Shown here piece by piece: positions 10,213-21,402 of a stretch of 64,000 nucleotides of DNA. Numbering within the stretch: the stretch's first letter is position 1; every line of letters starts with the position of its first letter. Source of the DNA: Tridacna crocea (lineage: Eukaryota > Mollusca > Bivalvia > Cardiida > Cardiidae); assembly GCA_943736015.1 (NCBI GenBank), contig OX031064.1:29635361-29699360 (forward strand), in the 5' to 3' direction. The notes under the pieces were generated by a model that saw nothing but the letters and a program-made list of their open reading frames with translations, made no database searches and was not told the DNA's origin. The position numbers and the translations under genes were made by a program.

Positions 10213-10808
10213 GGTAAAATAGTATACCCCTAATGAAAAACAGCTTTTTGCACTACAATATTATCCTACAAAATTTGCTATCATTCAGAATGAGTATTAC
10301 TGTACATCTTTAACCCTTTCCCAAACAATCCCTGGTTTTTACGGGTCTGGAATAGTAGCCTTTTGAAAACATTGTGGGAAAAGGAGAAAATGCTGGTTAC
10401 CAGCATTTTCTCCTTTTCCCACAATGTTTTCTACCCTATCATAGACAGAAATCATCTTTTCAGCAAGAGTTGAATTGTTGTCTTTAAATGCCTTCAAATT
10501 GGTCTAGTCCAAAAGTTTGTCGTTTTGGAAAGGGTTAAATAAGCCAACTTATCTTTTTTTTTTCAAGGGAGTATCCTTTATAAATCTAAAATCACTATAT
10601 TCTCATTACAGATGTAGATAATAATTACCTTCCTTCTCAGGAGACTGAAAAAAAAGTATCAACAAAAAATATCAAGATAGACATCAAAGGAATTTTTGGA
10701 AGACTAAGATTGTGCAAAAGAATTATATCAGTATAAATTCATATTTATCAACTAACACAAAATTTTATTCCATGTTGCACTAGAAGTGTTAGGGGTCCAA
10801 CACTTTAA
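10209..10808 (+). mobile_element. Family C element carrying a family A insertion
   Basis: It starts TTAAGGTAAAATAGTATACC and ends GGGGTCCAACACTTTAA. It shares AAAACAGCT, TATTATCCTACAAAATTTGC and GAGATAATAATTACCT-like blocks with copies at 10805, 21009 and 30420. It is interrupted at 10310-10538 by a family A element, leaving about 370 bp of its own sequence. Confidence 0.75.
10310..10538 (+). mobile_element. Family A palindromic MITE inside family C
   Basis: TTAACCCTTTCCCAAAC at the left and CGTTTTGGAAAGGGTTAA at the right. The terminal repeats share even the non-consensus TTTCC/GGAAA change. The hairpin at about 10365-10433 is essentially perfect. It was inserted at a TTAA of the older family C element. 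Confidence 0.9.
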
Positions 10809-11183
10809 GGTAAGACCTGTGTAATGGAAAACAGCTACATGTATTTCCACTAAAATATCATCCTGCAAAATTAGCTATAATTAAAAATGAGTATTATTGA
10901 ACAACTTTCACATTTTCATTTTTTCCATTCTTTTCCTTCTTTGAATTATCATTTATAAATCTAAAACCACTATTATTCTCAATTCAAAAAGAGATAAAAA
11001 TTACCTCCCTTTTCAGAAAAACGAACAAAAGTATCAAAAAATAATTTCAAGATAGACATAAACGGAATTTCTGATCAGTTAGAAATGTGCAAAAATATTA
11101 TTTCTGCATAAATCCTTATTTATCCTTATTTATCAACCAATTAGAATTTTCACCGGAAGTGCATTACACAGGTCTTACCTTAA
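10805..11183 (+). mobile_element. Family C element, complete
   Basis: Best-preserved family C copy at 379 bp. The left terminus TTAAGGTAAGACCTGTGTAA is the exact complement of the right terminus TTACACAGGTCTTACCTTAA, a terminal inverted repeat of at least 20 bp. It shares its left TTAA with the preceding copy. No open frame of note. Confidence 0.82.
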
Positions 11184-11780
11184 CCATACAGTTAGCCCAC
11201 GGCGTCAGTATACTTCAGTTCTAGTGTTTGGAATTTAACCGCAGGAATCCTGTTTTCTATGGATTTAAACAAATTTTACTGTAAAATCAAAGCGCTGAAA
11301 GCACCGATGACTAGGGGTAAGTGGAAAGTGCATTCATATATGCAATTTGCAATTTTACATTCAATCATGAACTTTCCTCTTTAAAAGTTAAAGAGAAAAA
11401 AATGTTGATGCCAATGCTCGGATGAATTCCTTTCAGGTAAAATTGCAAGTCAAAATGCTGGGCATTGGTGTCAAAAATATTGAGATATTTACCTGCCACT
11501 GATTTATGGTTTCCCTTATGATAGTCAACAGCTAGGCCAAGTTTGAAGTCAAAATGTTGGATGCAACTAACTAGAGCTTGAAGTAAATGCAAAAAAAAAA
11601 GAAAAACAGTGATAACAAAGATATTATGAAATACATGTACAGTATAAGAAAAAATGAACACTCAGAGTCAAAATGAGGCATTTATAAATGGTTGAAAAAT
11701 ATTTTGATGGATACGTGTCCCTTTTGTATGGGTTTCCCCTTAATAACTAACACTAGTCCCTGTTTGAAAAAAATATCTTG
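11184..11780. other. No gene seen
   Basis: Single-copy-like AT-rich sequence. A 98-residue open frame on the minus strand (11365-11661) begins in a hydrophobic run but has no recognisable domain or splice context, so it is not called. Confidence 0.5.
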
Positions 11781-11784
11781 CCGA

Positions 11785-12080
11785 ACCCCAGTAGCTCAGT
11801 AGCGTACATGACTTGAGAAATATGGGACCATGAGTTAAATTCCAGGCTAGGCCAATTTCTTTCCGAGGATAAATGATCATCATTGCGACAGGACACATTC
11901 CTCTCACCGCTGATCGTTGTTTCGACGATGGTTATTTGGGAAAGCAGCCAATGCCTTGGAAAAATATTGTGCGGAGTACTGGTAACAGAAACTACACGGG
12001 AAGCATGGATAGGTACATTGGCCGCCACGACATAACTGAAATAATGTTGAAAACGGCATTTAACACCGTACAATCACACA
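11785..12080 (+). mobile_element. tRNA-derived SINE
   Basis: The head contains CAGTAGCTCAGTAGCGTACA, a degenerate A box, and GTTAAATTCCAGGC, a degenerate B box. The body, with ATTGGCCGCCACGACATAAC and TGTTGAAAACGGCATTTAAC, recurs in reverse orientation at 54650-54760. That recurrence supports a SINE with a conserved body. It cannot be a functional tRNA gene. Confidence 0.65.
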
Positions 12081-12099
12081 ATCAAGAAGAAATATCTCC

Positions 12100-12540
12100 A
12101 GGAATGACAGAGACATTATAGCTCATATATTCCCTTACATGAATATGTCCAAGTTTCCCCTATTTCATTGTCCAATAAGTAAAATGTTGGTACAAGAGTT
12201 TACATCGAATCTTTAGTCCGTTACGGTCCCAATAAACTGGGGAAATTTTGTTTTAGGCGTTCTCATTCAAAATTCATCACGAAAACAAACGCCCTTAAAA
12301 CTTTTGCTTTGAATATATTATTTTTGGTATTTTTCTCGGTAAATGTAAGCACCGATACCCTCTTTCAAGTTCTATTTTACATCACGGATGATAAACTCGT
12401 CAGGTGTAATGCGGTTTTGAAGCATGTGTCGTTTCAAGTAGAAACGACAATTGCAGTTCCAGCAAATCAGAGACAGCGCACTTATACATGATGTAGAGAG
12501 TGGTTGCAGCTTTCACATCCACGATAGACAGGGATCAACA
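12100..12540. other. No gene seen
   Basis: No recognisable exon or repeat. The small inverted motif TGTCGTTTCAAGTAGAAACG at about 12427 is too short to interpret. Confidence 0.45.
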
Positions 12541-12544
12541 TTTC

Positions 12545-12615
12545 AGCTAAATTATTTTTGTCGTCTACAATTGCTTTCAATTTAGTCAACTTCATTGTTT
12601 GGTTTGGGATAAAGT
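12545..12615 (+). repeat. Family A right-end fragment
   Basis: TTTTTGTCGTCTACAATTGC followed by TTTCAATTTAGTCAACTTC and TTGTTTGG is the right third of family A without hairpin or left end. Confidence 0.6.
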
Positions 12616-12799
12616 CAGACGTCAGCCGTAAAAATAGTGCATTAGAATCACCCCTGTAAAATAATTAGTCGATATATAAATAGCATTCATGACCGTTACG
12701 TAAAAATGAAATAACCACAAGTATCACAGCGCTTAAATACCAGAGTAATTACTGTCTTTAAATAGAAATGAAGTGTCAAATAAGGTTTTCTTTTGGCCC

Positions 12800-12935
12800 A
12801 GAAATGCTAAAAATCTTGCTGATGACAGAATAGAGGCGTCAGAGTGTTCGAAATTTCGATTTAGTCCAGAGGAAAAAATATTTTTGAATCACATCGTGGG
12901 ATGAAGAGTACATGCTGGCGATCAGCTTTTCCTCA
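12800..12935 (-). repeat. Family A left-half relic
   Basis: AAATGCTAAAAATCTTGCTGA, then CACATCGTGGGATGAAGAG and CATGCTGGCGATCAGC, resemble the left half and centre of family A. It is adjacent to an intact copy. Confidence 0.35.
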
Positions 12936-13166
12936 TTAACTTTTTACCAGACGACAATAATTTATTAGGCTTGTCCATATCAAAAGCATATGCAGACGAC
13001 AAAATAAAAGTGGCTGAAAATTTTAAATTTGTTTTGTGAAGATTGGCAAACATTGAGGAAAAGGAGAAAATGCTGGTTACCAACATTTTCTTCTTTTAGC
13101 TCACTGTTTTCTAAAAGCTTCTTTCTCAGGGTCTTCGAAAAAAGAGATTGTGTGGTAATGGGTTAA
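12936..13166 (-). mobile_element. Family A palindromic MITE
   Basis: TTAACTTTTTACCAGACGAC at the left and GTGTGGTAATGGGTTAA at the right. The hairpin centre is CTGGTTACCA with a few arm mismatches. Confidence 0.85.
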
Positions 13167-13332
13167 TTATGAAAAAAAAAAAATGTCTCACGCTGTCTAG
13201 CAATGAAAACGTACAACAAAAATCCGAGGATTAAGTAAAAAAAAATGAATGTATTCCAGTAAAACATTCATTTTGTTACGATATTTTATAAATTACGAAA
13301 AATACCTTGCAAATGTTCCAAACTATAAGTTA

Positions 13333-13487
13333 CAGGGTCCCGTATTCACGCAACGATTCGTCTATATATAGCACAAAACACAACTTCTGATTGGCTTAAC
13401 CGAGTGGTTCAGCCAATCAGAAATTGTGTTACTTTTAGATTAAAAAACATCAAAATAAGACAAAGAATATTTCTTAGAATTGTATAG
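13333..13487. mobile_element. Family B palindromic MITE, internally shortened
   Basis: GGGTCCCGTATTCACGCAAC leads into AACTTCTGATTGGCTTAACC, then GTTCAGCCAATCAGAAATTG. The outer arms are eroded at the right end. Confidence 0.75.
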
Positions 13488-13489
13488 CA

Positions 13490-13840
13490 AAACATAATAT
13501 CTCTTTATTTCACCCAAGTATTATACAATACATTGTGGGGATATAGTACAAATAACGATTTGAAATAAAAGAAAAACCTTATGGCGTTCCGGGGAAAAAA
13601 GAGGAATATAGGGAGTAAGATAAAGAAAAAAGTAAAGATTTGTTTTCACAGTAAAAAAAAAATGGTCTGACAGAGCATAGCATTGTGGGGGATAGAGAGA
13701 AAGTGGAATAATGGACGTACTATAGACAGGGATGGTAGGGAGGGTGGGGGGGGGGGGAAGTAAACAAATTGGGACTGCAATTTTACAAATTTGATATTTA
13801 CGGTCACTGTTCTAACTACATGTATATTGAATTATCGAGA
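13490..13840. other. No gene seen; purine-rich stretch with poly-G run
   Basis: The block is purine-rich and contains a long uninterrupted G run near 13745-13760. No reading frame or known repeat is seen. Confidence 0.5.
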
Positions 13841-13844
13841 TTTT

Positions 13845-14520
13845 TTTTCGGCGTAGCTTGGTGTGCTGGTTTTTTGTGCCTCAGGGCCCGTATTCACCAA
13901 CCATTTTAAGAGCGTTCTTTGCCTCAGTCTCCAGAAATTTCTATATTTCAAAATAACACAACTTCTGATTGGCTAAACCAAATGGTTTAGCCAATTAGTA
14001 GTTATGTTACTTTGAAATTTAAAAATATCATGAAGAATAAGGCTAAAAATATTCCTAGGATGGTTTGCGAATACAGGTCCAGGTACCATTTGGTACTTGT
14101 AAGAAATAACTGAATAAAAATTTTGATCGGTAAAAATTAAGATATATTTCTTTTAAGGGTCCCTCGCTAGTTGGTGGCAAATTTTACGCCATCTCTCCTT
14201 TTTCTGTGTTGCTGAGTATATTGGCGCTTGACCATTTTTGTTTTCGATACTTATTGTAAGAAATAAATAAGTAGAAATTTATGATAAGTGTAAAATGAAG
14301 GTATGTTAATTCTAAGGGTCCCTGACTATTTGCTGCTAAAGTTACACAGTCTCTCTTCTTTCTGCGTTGCTGAGTATGATTTGCTTTTGACCCATTTTTT
14401 TGTAATTATAAGAAATGAATAAAATAGAAATTTATGATAATTAAAGAATGCAGGCATGTTTATTTTAAGGGCACCTGCTTATCTGCTGGCAAATTTACGC
14501 CGTGTATCTCTTTTTGAAAC
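13845..14520 (+). repeat. 155 bp satellite, four units
   Basis: Units share GCGTAGCTTGGTGTGCTGG or GCGTTGCTGAGTATG, then TTGTAAGAAATAA, AAGGGTCCCT and GGCAAATTTACGCC. Starts fall near 13848, 14200, 14360 and a partial unit near 14400-14520. The first unit is split by a family B insertion at 13884-14083. A lone relative lies at 1411-1630. Confidence 0.7.
13884..14083. mobile_element. Family B palindromic MITE inside the satellite
   Basis: GGGCCCGTATTCACCAACC pairs with GTTTGCGAATACAGGTCC. The centre is GATTGGCTAAACCAAATGG, then TTTAGCCAATTAGTAG. It separates the first satellite unit into two parts. Confidence 0.88.
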
Positions 14521-14559
14521 GATATTTCCTTTTTAGGAAGCAGATATTCAACTTTGACA

Positions 14560-14815
14560 TTTTAGTAATTAAGGGTACGATATATAAAGGGTGCGAAATC
14601 CTCTTTTCTCTGCAAGAACTTTCGCTCAGATCTTAAATACTTCCAATTACCCGAGCAAAGACGATTTTCTGAAATCAATTAGAAAAATTTTGTATCTCTA
14701 ATCGGATGAAGTAATTAAACAAAAATGTCGAACTCTCTGAACATTTTTACGACTATGTCTTTTTTTTTTTCTTTTTAAACCCTTTGAATGCTTTGTGCGA
14801 AATTAATGGATTCTA
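14560..14815. other. Single-copy block, no gene seen
   Basis: It includes CTTAAATACTTCCAATTACC and GATGAAGTAATTAAAC. There is no exon, and no match to the repeat families. Confidence 0.3.
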
Positions 14816-14823
14816 CGGGAGGA

Positions 14824-14880
14824 ATAGATCGAGATCAGACTTCACTGAACGTGCAGTCTGATCTTGGATCTATACCAATC
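14824..14880. repeat. Family E core palindrome
   Basis: AGATCGAGATCAGACTTCAC, then GTGCAGTCTGATCTTGGATC. Only the central palindrome is present. Confidence 0.7.
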
Positions 14881-15000
14881 GATTTCTTAGTAAGACTCTA
14901 ACATAAAACTCCCTCTTTTCTAAGTTTTAGTGGATTTCATTCTGAACAGTTGAAATCGGTTGTGTTTATATATTTGGCATTGAGAGAATGACCATTAGCT

Positions 15001-15855
15001 CCTTGCAAGACGACACAATTTAAAACTGGTCCAAATTGGAAGCAATTACAGACGGTAAAAAATTTGAATTTTGCGTATGTATTTATTTTGGAAGGGTAGA
15101 GAAAAACAAGCAACAACAGCAACAGCAGCAACAACAACAAAACAAGCAACAACAGCAACAGCAGCAACAACAACAAAACAACCAACAACAGTAACAGCAG
15201 CAACAACAACAAAACAACCAACAACAGTAACAGCAGCAACAACAACAAAACAACCAACAACAGCAACAGCAGCAACAACAACAAAACAACCAACAACAGC
15301 AACAGCAGCAACAACAACGACCACAAAACCACTACCAACAATAACAACAAAACCAACAACAACAGCAAAACCACCACCAACAACAAAACCAACAACAACA
15401 ACAAAACCACCACCAACACCAAAACCAACAACAACAACAAAACCACCAACAACTGCAAAACCAACAACAACAACAAAATCAACATCAACAACAAAACAAC
15501 CAAAAACAGTAACAGCAGCAACAACAACAAAACAACCAACGACAACAACAGCAGCAACAACAACAAAACGACCACCACCAACAACAGTAGCAACAACAAC
15601 GACCACAAAACCACCACCAACAATAACATCAAAACCAACAACAACAGCAAAACCACCACCAACAACAAAACCAACAACAACAACAAAACCACCACCAACA
15701 ACAAAACCAACAACAACAACAAAACCACCAACAACTGCTAAACCAACAACAAAAAAACCACCAACAACAGCAAAACCAACAACAACAGCAACAACAGATT
15801 TGTTAAAGATCAAATTACTTTCAGGTCGTAACGAGGGAATGTGGCCATTTAAGAA
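15001..15855 (-). mobile_element. Family A MITE expanded by a CAA/CAG repeat
   Basis: The left half of a minus copy is clear: CTTGCAAGACGACACAATTT, AAACTGGTCCAAATTGGAAG, TTACAGACGG, then TTTTGGAAGGGTAGA. The right end may be CTTTCAGGTCGTAACG and GGGAATGTGG at about 15820-15845. The hairpin that should lie between them is replaced by the trinucleotide array. Confidence 0.55.
15107..15797. repeat. CAA/CAG/CCA trinucleotide minisatellite
   Basis: About 690 bp built from higher-order 36 bp blocks. These encode KQPTTVTAATTT-like units in one plus frame, and a second half of KPTTTTKPPPTT-like units. Plus and minus frames are all long and open because the repeat lacks stop triplets. The 317-residue Thr/Lys-rich plus frame could be mistaken for a mucin-like exon, but its location inside a MITE argues against it. 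Confidence 0.85.
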
Positions 15856-15992
15856 CAAAGAGATTTTTCTTTTTATCATGCATGTCATTGTAAATGTATT
15901 TCGTGTGCGAAAGGTATTTTGTTCAATTAAGTCTTTTGTCACAAAATTGACCTTTTCAGCGAGCGCGTTGCGCAAATACATTGCAGTGGGCA

Positions 15993-16048
15993 TAGGCCAA
16001 GATCAGACTGTAGAGAACGTGTAGTCTGATCTTAGATCTATACCATCC
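15993..16048. repeat. Family E core palindrome
   Basis: GGCCAAGATCAGACTGTAG, then GTGTAGTCTGATCTTAGATC. Only the core is present. Confidence 0.7.
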
Positions 16049-16399
16049 GGTATAATAATACATTATAGTGCGTACACGAAAACTCGTGTTTCAAACTTAC
16101 GGATTTTCTGTCAGAATTCTATACACCATTGGACAGTGTGATTCCAAGATTTAATCGCAATTTTTGTGCTCTCTGACCTTGATTTACTGTGTCTACGAAC
16201 GCTCTCACAGTTCTTGCAAACATCCCAAGCGTAAATGTTGAAAAAACAATCTTTTCTAGAACACTTATGCAAGGGAAAAAGCTGGCCTGGAACTAAAATC
16301 TTTTATGTTCTGTGGCCTTTCTTCCGAACCACTTTTGAAAACATTAGTGCCACTAAAGATGTTAACTAAAGGGGAATTTCTAACTACTGTATGTCACGT

Positions 16400-17625
16400 G
16401 TATTCTAAAAAGATGTTTATTATCATTTACATGTCAGGTATACTGTGAAATATGCCAAGTGTATAATAAAACAAATCATGTATGTCATCACATTGTGACA
16501 CGTCAAATATATTTTGTGACATGCTATGTACGAGTGCATTGTTTAAAACGTCATTTGTGCTCTGTAACGCTTCAAGTATAGTGTGTTTAATTGCATAACT
16601 GAAGCTCAAGGAAATTGAACAACAATTGAGTGTATTGTGTAACATGTCAACTGTATTATTATATGACAAAAAGATTGTGATCAGACATATGGTGTAAAAC
16701 ATCACGTTTATCGTGTAACAAGTCGAGTGTATTGTGTAGCACTCATTTGTACTACAACTTGTCAAGTTTATTTGAGGATGTCACGTGAATTATGTAACAC
16801 GTCAAGTGTACTTTATCATGTTAGGTGTGCTTTGTTACACGTGAAGTATATGGTGTTACATGTCAAGTTACATGGTATTGTGACACATGTCAAAATAATG
16901 TGTAAGTCGTCAAATTTCTTGTTTAACTCGTCAAGTGTATCGTGTGACAAGTCAAGTATATTCTACAGCAGTTCAAGTAAGGTTTGTAACGCCTCAGATG
17001 TATTGATATACTTAAAGTAAATTTTGAAACATGTTTGATGTATTGTGTAGCACGTCAATAGTATTGTAACAGCCTTGTCATTTTGTATAATATGTAAAAT
17101 GTGTGATGTTTCACATTATAGCTCATGTTTATTGCGAAACATGTCAAATATTTTTTTGTAATACGGCATTTGTAAAGTAAAAGCAAAATTATATTGTGAA
17201 ACATGTCAAATTTCTTGTGTTAAATGTCAAGTATTTCGTGTAATATGTCAAGAGTATTATGATACATCTCAAGTGTGTAGTGTAATTAGTCAACTGTATT
17301 GTAACACGTCTATTGCATCGTGTAACACGTCAAGTATATTGTGTAACCTTTGAATTGTAGAGCGTAACATGTCGATTGTAGCGTTGCATATACAACTTCA
17401 GAATATTGAGTAACAATTCAGATGTATTGTGCAACATATGAAGTGTATTGTAAAGTGCAAATTCTATTATGTTATACGTCAAGTTAGTATATTGCATAAC
17501 ACCTCAAGCATGTTTTGTTGCATGTCAAATGTATTCGTAACAAGTTATATAAGTGTATTTAAACATGACATATATATCGTAACACATCAATTATACCGTG
17601 TAACAAGTCATTTATAGTATGTCAA
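16400..17625. repeat. Degenerate 21 bp satellite
   Basis: About 1.2 kb in which GTAACACGTCAAGTGTATTG and close variants recur at about 21 bp or multiples. Examples are near 16796, 16922 and 17310. Units are strongly diverged and the array has many short indels. The small open frames here are repeat-derived. Confidence 0.75.
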
Positions 17626-17639
17626 AGGCAAAGCTTCAC

Positions 17640-19430
17640 GCCAAGCTTATTGCGTAGCTCGTCTACTTAATTATATGCCCTTATATACCACCTTTTCCTA
17701 ATTTCAAACTTACTTGACATTTCGAAAATAACGCTCTTTCTTATTAGCATTACCATTAGGTTTATTCAATCAGGTTTAATGTTTCTTTGAAATTTCAACA
17801 ACAGCAAAAAATTAGCATAGGAATTTATCTTAGAATGGTTGGCAAAGACAACACCTGAATGGGATCATAGTTGACCGAGGTGATGAATTGATTCCTTTTC
17901 TTCGTTTGTTTTTCTTTCGCCATATTTTTTCAATCTCTGATTTAACAATGGCTCGTACACATATCCATGTATTTTCGATGTTTAACTCTCAGAGTGCATG
18001 TTTGTTACCCGTTTTTATTTTTCTGTCCTGTTCACAAAAAAAAGCCATAATGCGGAGGTCGAGTTGTCAAAAAAAAAATTGTATGATTTCTGTAATTGCT
18101 ATAAATATGCTGAAAGCGTTTTCGTTTTTTGTCTGAAAGCTTTCGTCCATTAAATTCCGTCTACCAGAAAACTCTGCTGATTATGACTTGAAATGGCAGA
18201 CTTTTCAAGTCTCACAATCTTAAATTCAATTTAGATGAAGTAGAGAAAGAGGGCTAGATTAAGCCTAGGTTCCATTTATGTGATGCAACTGCTTAGCACC
18301 TAAAATTGTCTGATAGTTTTCAGTTTGTTAATGACTTTAAACAGTAAATTTCCAGAGATATCTTAATATTACACACCTAATAATTCAATTTAATTTATAT
18401 TTATTAAAACATCATTATTGATTACTTTTACTTCTGGTTTTGAATCATTATTGTTACAATCATAGCCTTACTCAATAACTTACTATTTATTTATCAGGAA
18501 CCAGGGTAATGATTTAGTACCCACTTACCGGCGTTATCTTACCCGATACCCGGGTACTCGAGTACTCGTCACAGCTCTAATTGGTAGAGTTGCATAAATC
18601 TTAAACCGTGAAAAACAAAATGCATACATTTAACTGAAATTAATATTGTATAGAGAGCAGATATTGTCGCTAGTTTTCGTCTTATTTATGAAATATGCGT
18701 TTGTAGGCGGCTTGCGAGTGTGTGTTCACGTAAATCTGCTTGAGTGAAGGACGACCGTGGAGTTATTTTTCTTTTACTTATATATTAAAGTCAAGTTCAT
18801 GAAAACGTTCAGTATAAAATATTCTTTAAAATGCTTGTTAGACTTTTCTATTGAGCTCTTGGCTCATTTATTGTTAGAAATATGTACGGAATGTTATTTC
18901 CGTCATTTGAATATTTACCTAATATAACCCCACAACGAGGTAATTTCCGCACTGTCTTCCCTAAACAGATTATAAAATATACGGAAAATTTAATAAGAAA
19001 AAAATCTTCACGAGTTAAAAATGCGAGGAATTCTAAATATATTATCTACTTGAATATTTTCCAAAGCAGGCGACATTGTGGCAATAACGAGTATAACAGT
19101 ATCGTTTTCTATGGAGACGAGATGAATATGTCTGGAATGGGCTTCTATACACTTAGCAAATAGATAATGAGGTAAAATAGAAGGGGGTAATAAATGCATA
19201 GAGAACAACCGACAGACAAATTATAGTAAACGAGGATATTTCCGTTTACTATTATCCGTCATCCTGACGATTTTATTTTGGTTGACTGCCACAAAATTAG
19301 GCTGCGTGAAGTTGAGGCAGATATTCAGTTTTCTTTTTTACAATATAATTCATTGTCTTTCTTTCTGTTTCATTTGTGCTACCTTTTAATATGTATAAAC
19401 TACGGTTGAATTGCTTAAAACAATGTCAGA
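17640..19430. other. No gene seen
   Basis: AT-rich single-copy sequence. A self-complementary stretch with ACCCGGGTACTCGAGTACTC lies near 18550. Several short open frames lack any family signature or splice context. Confidence 0.5.
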
Positions 19431-19434
19431 GAAA

Positions 19435-19600
19435 GTTTTAACGACCATGATGACGACGCCTTTTGAAAACATTGTGGGGAACAAGAGAAATGCTGAATAT
19501 CTGCTGTCTTCTTTTTCTAACAAGGTTTATGTATAGTTTCAGAGACAATTATACGAAGCCGCATTTATCGTGTGGTTTGCAATAGAACAATTTGTACAAA
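19435..19600 (+). mobile_element. Family A relic
   Basis: TTAACGACCATGATGACGAC, GCCTTTTGAAAACATTGTGG and TTGCAATAGAACAATTTG remain. The hairpin partner arm (CTTCTTTTTCTAACAAGG) is much altered. Confidence 0.55.
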
Positions 19601-19844
19601 TCTATTTTTTTTTTTTTTTGTTGTCTGGTACTTATTAAGTTATTATGTAGTTACACAAAGTTTTATGTATCGATATTTAGTATTCATATCACTGTTACGT
19701 TAAGATTCCTTATGCATTTAAGACAAGTTAGTTGTTGTCAATCTTTGTCAGACCAAACTGATAGAACTTATTACCGGCGAATATTGCAGTTCACGTGGCA
19801 ACTCGGATGACATGAAAAAAGATATTAGACAAGTACCACGAGTA

Positions 19845-20555
19845 CGTTTCTACCTCCAGTGAAAATACTTATGGACGTTTCTACCTCAAGTGAAAATACG
19901 TATTGACGATTCTACCTCAAGTGAAAATACGTATTGACGATTCAACCACAAGTGAAAATACGTATTGAAGTTTTTGTCTCAAGTGAAAATACGTATTGAC
20001 ATTTCCTCCCCAAGTGAAATATTTATTGACGATTCTACCTCAAACGAAAATACTTATTGACGATTCTACCTCAAGTGAAAATACTTACTGACGTTTCTAC
20101 CTCAAATGAAAATACTTATTGACGATTCTACTTCAAATGAAAATACGTATTGACGATTCTAACTCAAGTGAAAATACGTATTGAAGTTTTTGTCTCAAGT
20201 GAATATACGTATTGACATTTCATCCCCAACTGAAATATTTATTGACGATTCTTCCACAAGTGGAAATACTAACTGACGTTTCTACCTCAAACGAAAATAC
20301 TTATTGACGTTTCTTCCACAAGTGGAAATACTAACTGACGTTTCTACCTCGTATGAAAATACTTATTGACGATTCTACTTCAAATGAAAAACATATTGAC
20401 GATTCTACCTCAAGTGAAAATACGTTTTGACGACTCTGTCTTAAGTGAAATTATTTATTGACGTTTCTACCTCAAGTGAAATATTTGACGTTTTTACCTC
20501 AAACAAAAATAGGTATTGACGATTCTTCTTCAAATGAAAATACTTATTGATACGA
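19845..20555. repeat. 31 bp minisatellite, about 23 units
   Basis: The unit is GAAAATACGTATTGACGATT followed by CTACCTCAAGT. Exact 31 bp spacing is seen at 19861, 19892 and 19923. Variants (GACGTTTCTACC, AAGTTTTTGTCTC, ACATTTCCTCCCC) recur in the same order near 19970 and 20190, hinting at a higher-order duplication. Confidence 0.92.
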
Positions 20556-20780
20556 GTTTAAATAAGAATAAAATGACAGGGAACTTAAATCTAAGAGTTG
20601 AAAGTTAATCATAAGCGCTCCCTCACAATGCTTGTTCACAAATATAGAACTGTTGTGGACAAATTATACAGGAACCATGCTCTGGCAAAAGTAGATTTAA
20701 TGGATTTCTGTGGTACAGCATACCAAGCAAGCCATCAAATACTTACGTATCCATATTATTTTTTTTTTTCAAAAATCGAC

Positions 20781-21012
20781 TTAACTCTTTACCAAACGAC
20801 AAAATTTTAGACTGGTCCAAATTGAAATTATTTGCAGACAACATAATAATGAAATTGACAGAAAATTTTGAAATTTGTTTTGGCAGGGTAGAAAACATTG
20901 TTGGAAAAGGGCAAAATGCTGGTAACCAGCATTTTCTCCTTTTTCCACAATGTTTTCCAAAGGCTTCTTTCTCAGGGTCGTCAAAAGTAGGGGTTGTGTG
21001 GTAATGGGTTAA
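20781..21012 (-). mobile_element. Family A palindromic MITE
   Basis: TTAACTCTTTACCAAACGAC at the left and GTGTGGTAATGGGTTAA at the right, with a clear hairpin. Its right TTAA is the left boundary of a family C element, the same arrangement as at 9985-10212. Confidence 0.9.
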
Positions 21013-21374
21013 GTTAGTAGAGACTTAACGAAAAACAACTATTTTCACTATTACCCCTAAAAATTGGCTTTGATTAAAGATGCATATTATTGTACTAAGT
21101 CAATGTAGCCACTTTTTCCTTTTTGTCTTTCTTAGAATTATAATGTACAAAATATAAAACCATTTCATTCTCATTACAAAGGGAGATAATAATACCTCCA
21201 TTGTCAGGAAACAAACAAAAGTATCAACAAATAACTTCAAGATAAACATGAAAGGAACTTCTGGTCGGTCAAAAATGTGCAAAAGTATTATATGAGTACA
21301 AACCCTTATTTATCAGATTAAAAAGAAACTTTATCCCATGTTGCACTAGAAGCGTTAGGGATCTAATACCTTAA
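21009..21374 (+). mobile_element. Family C element
   Basis: From TTAAGTTAGTAGAGACTTAA to AGGGATCTAATACCTTAA. It shares AAAACAACTATTTTCACT, GGGAGATAATAATACCTCC and GCACTAGAAGCGTTAGGG with the other copies. No coding capacity. Confidence 0.78.
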
Positions 21375-21402
21375 TCGTGAGGCCCACTAATCCTTGGACC
21401 TC

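Noticed and set aside
15071..16024. 317-residue Thr/Lys-rich plus frame resembling a mucin, with long Val/Leu frames on the minus strand
   Set aside because: All frames are open because the DNA is a stop-free trinucleotide array. It lies inside a family A MITE and has no signal peptide or splice context.
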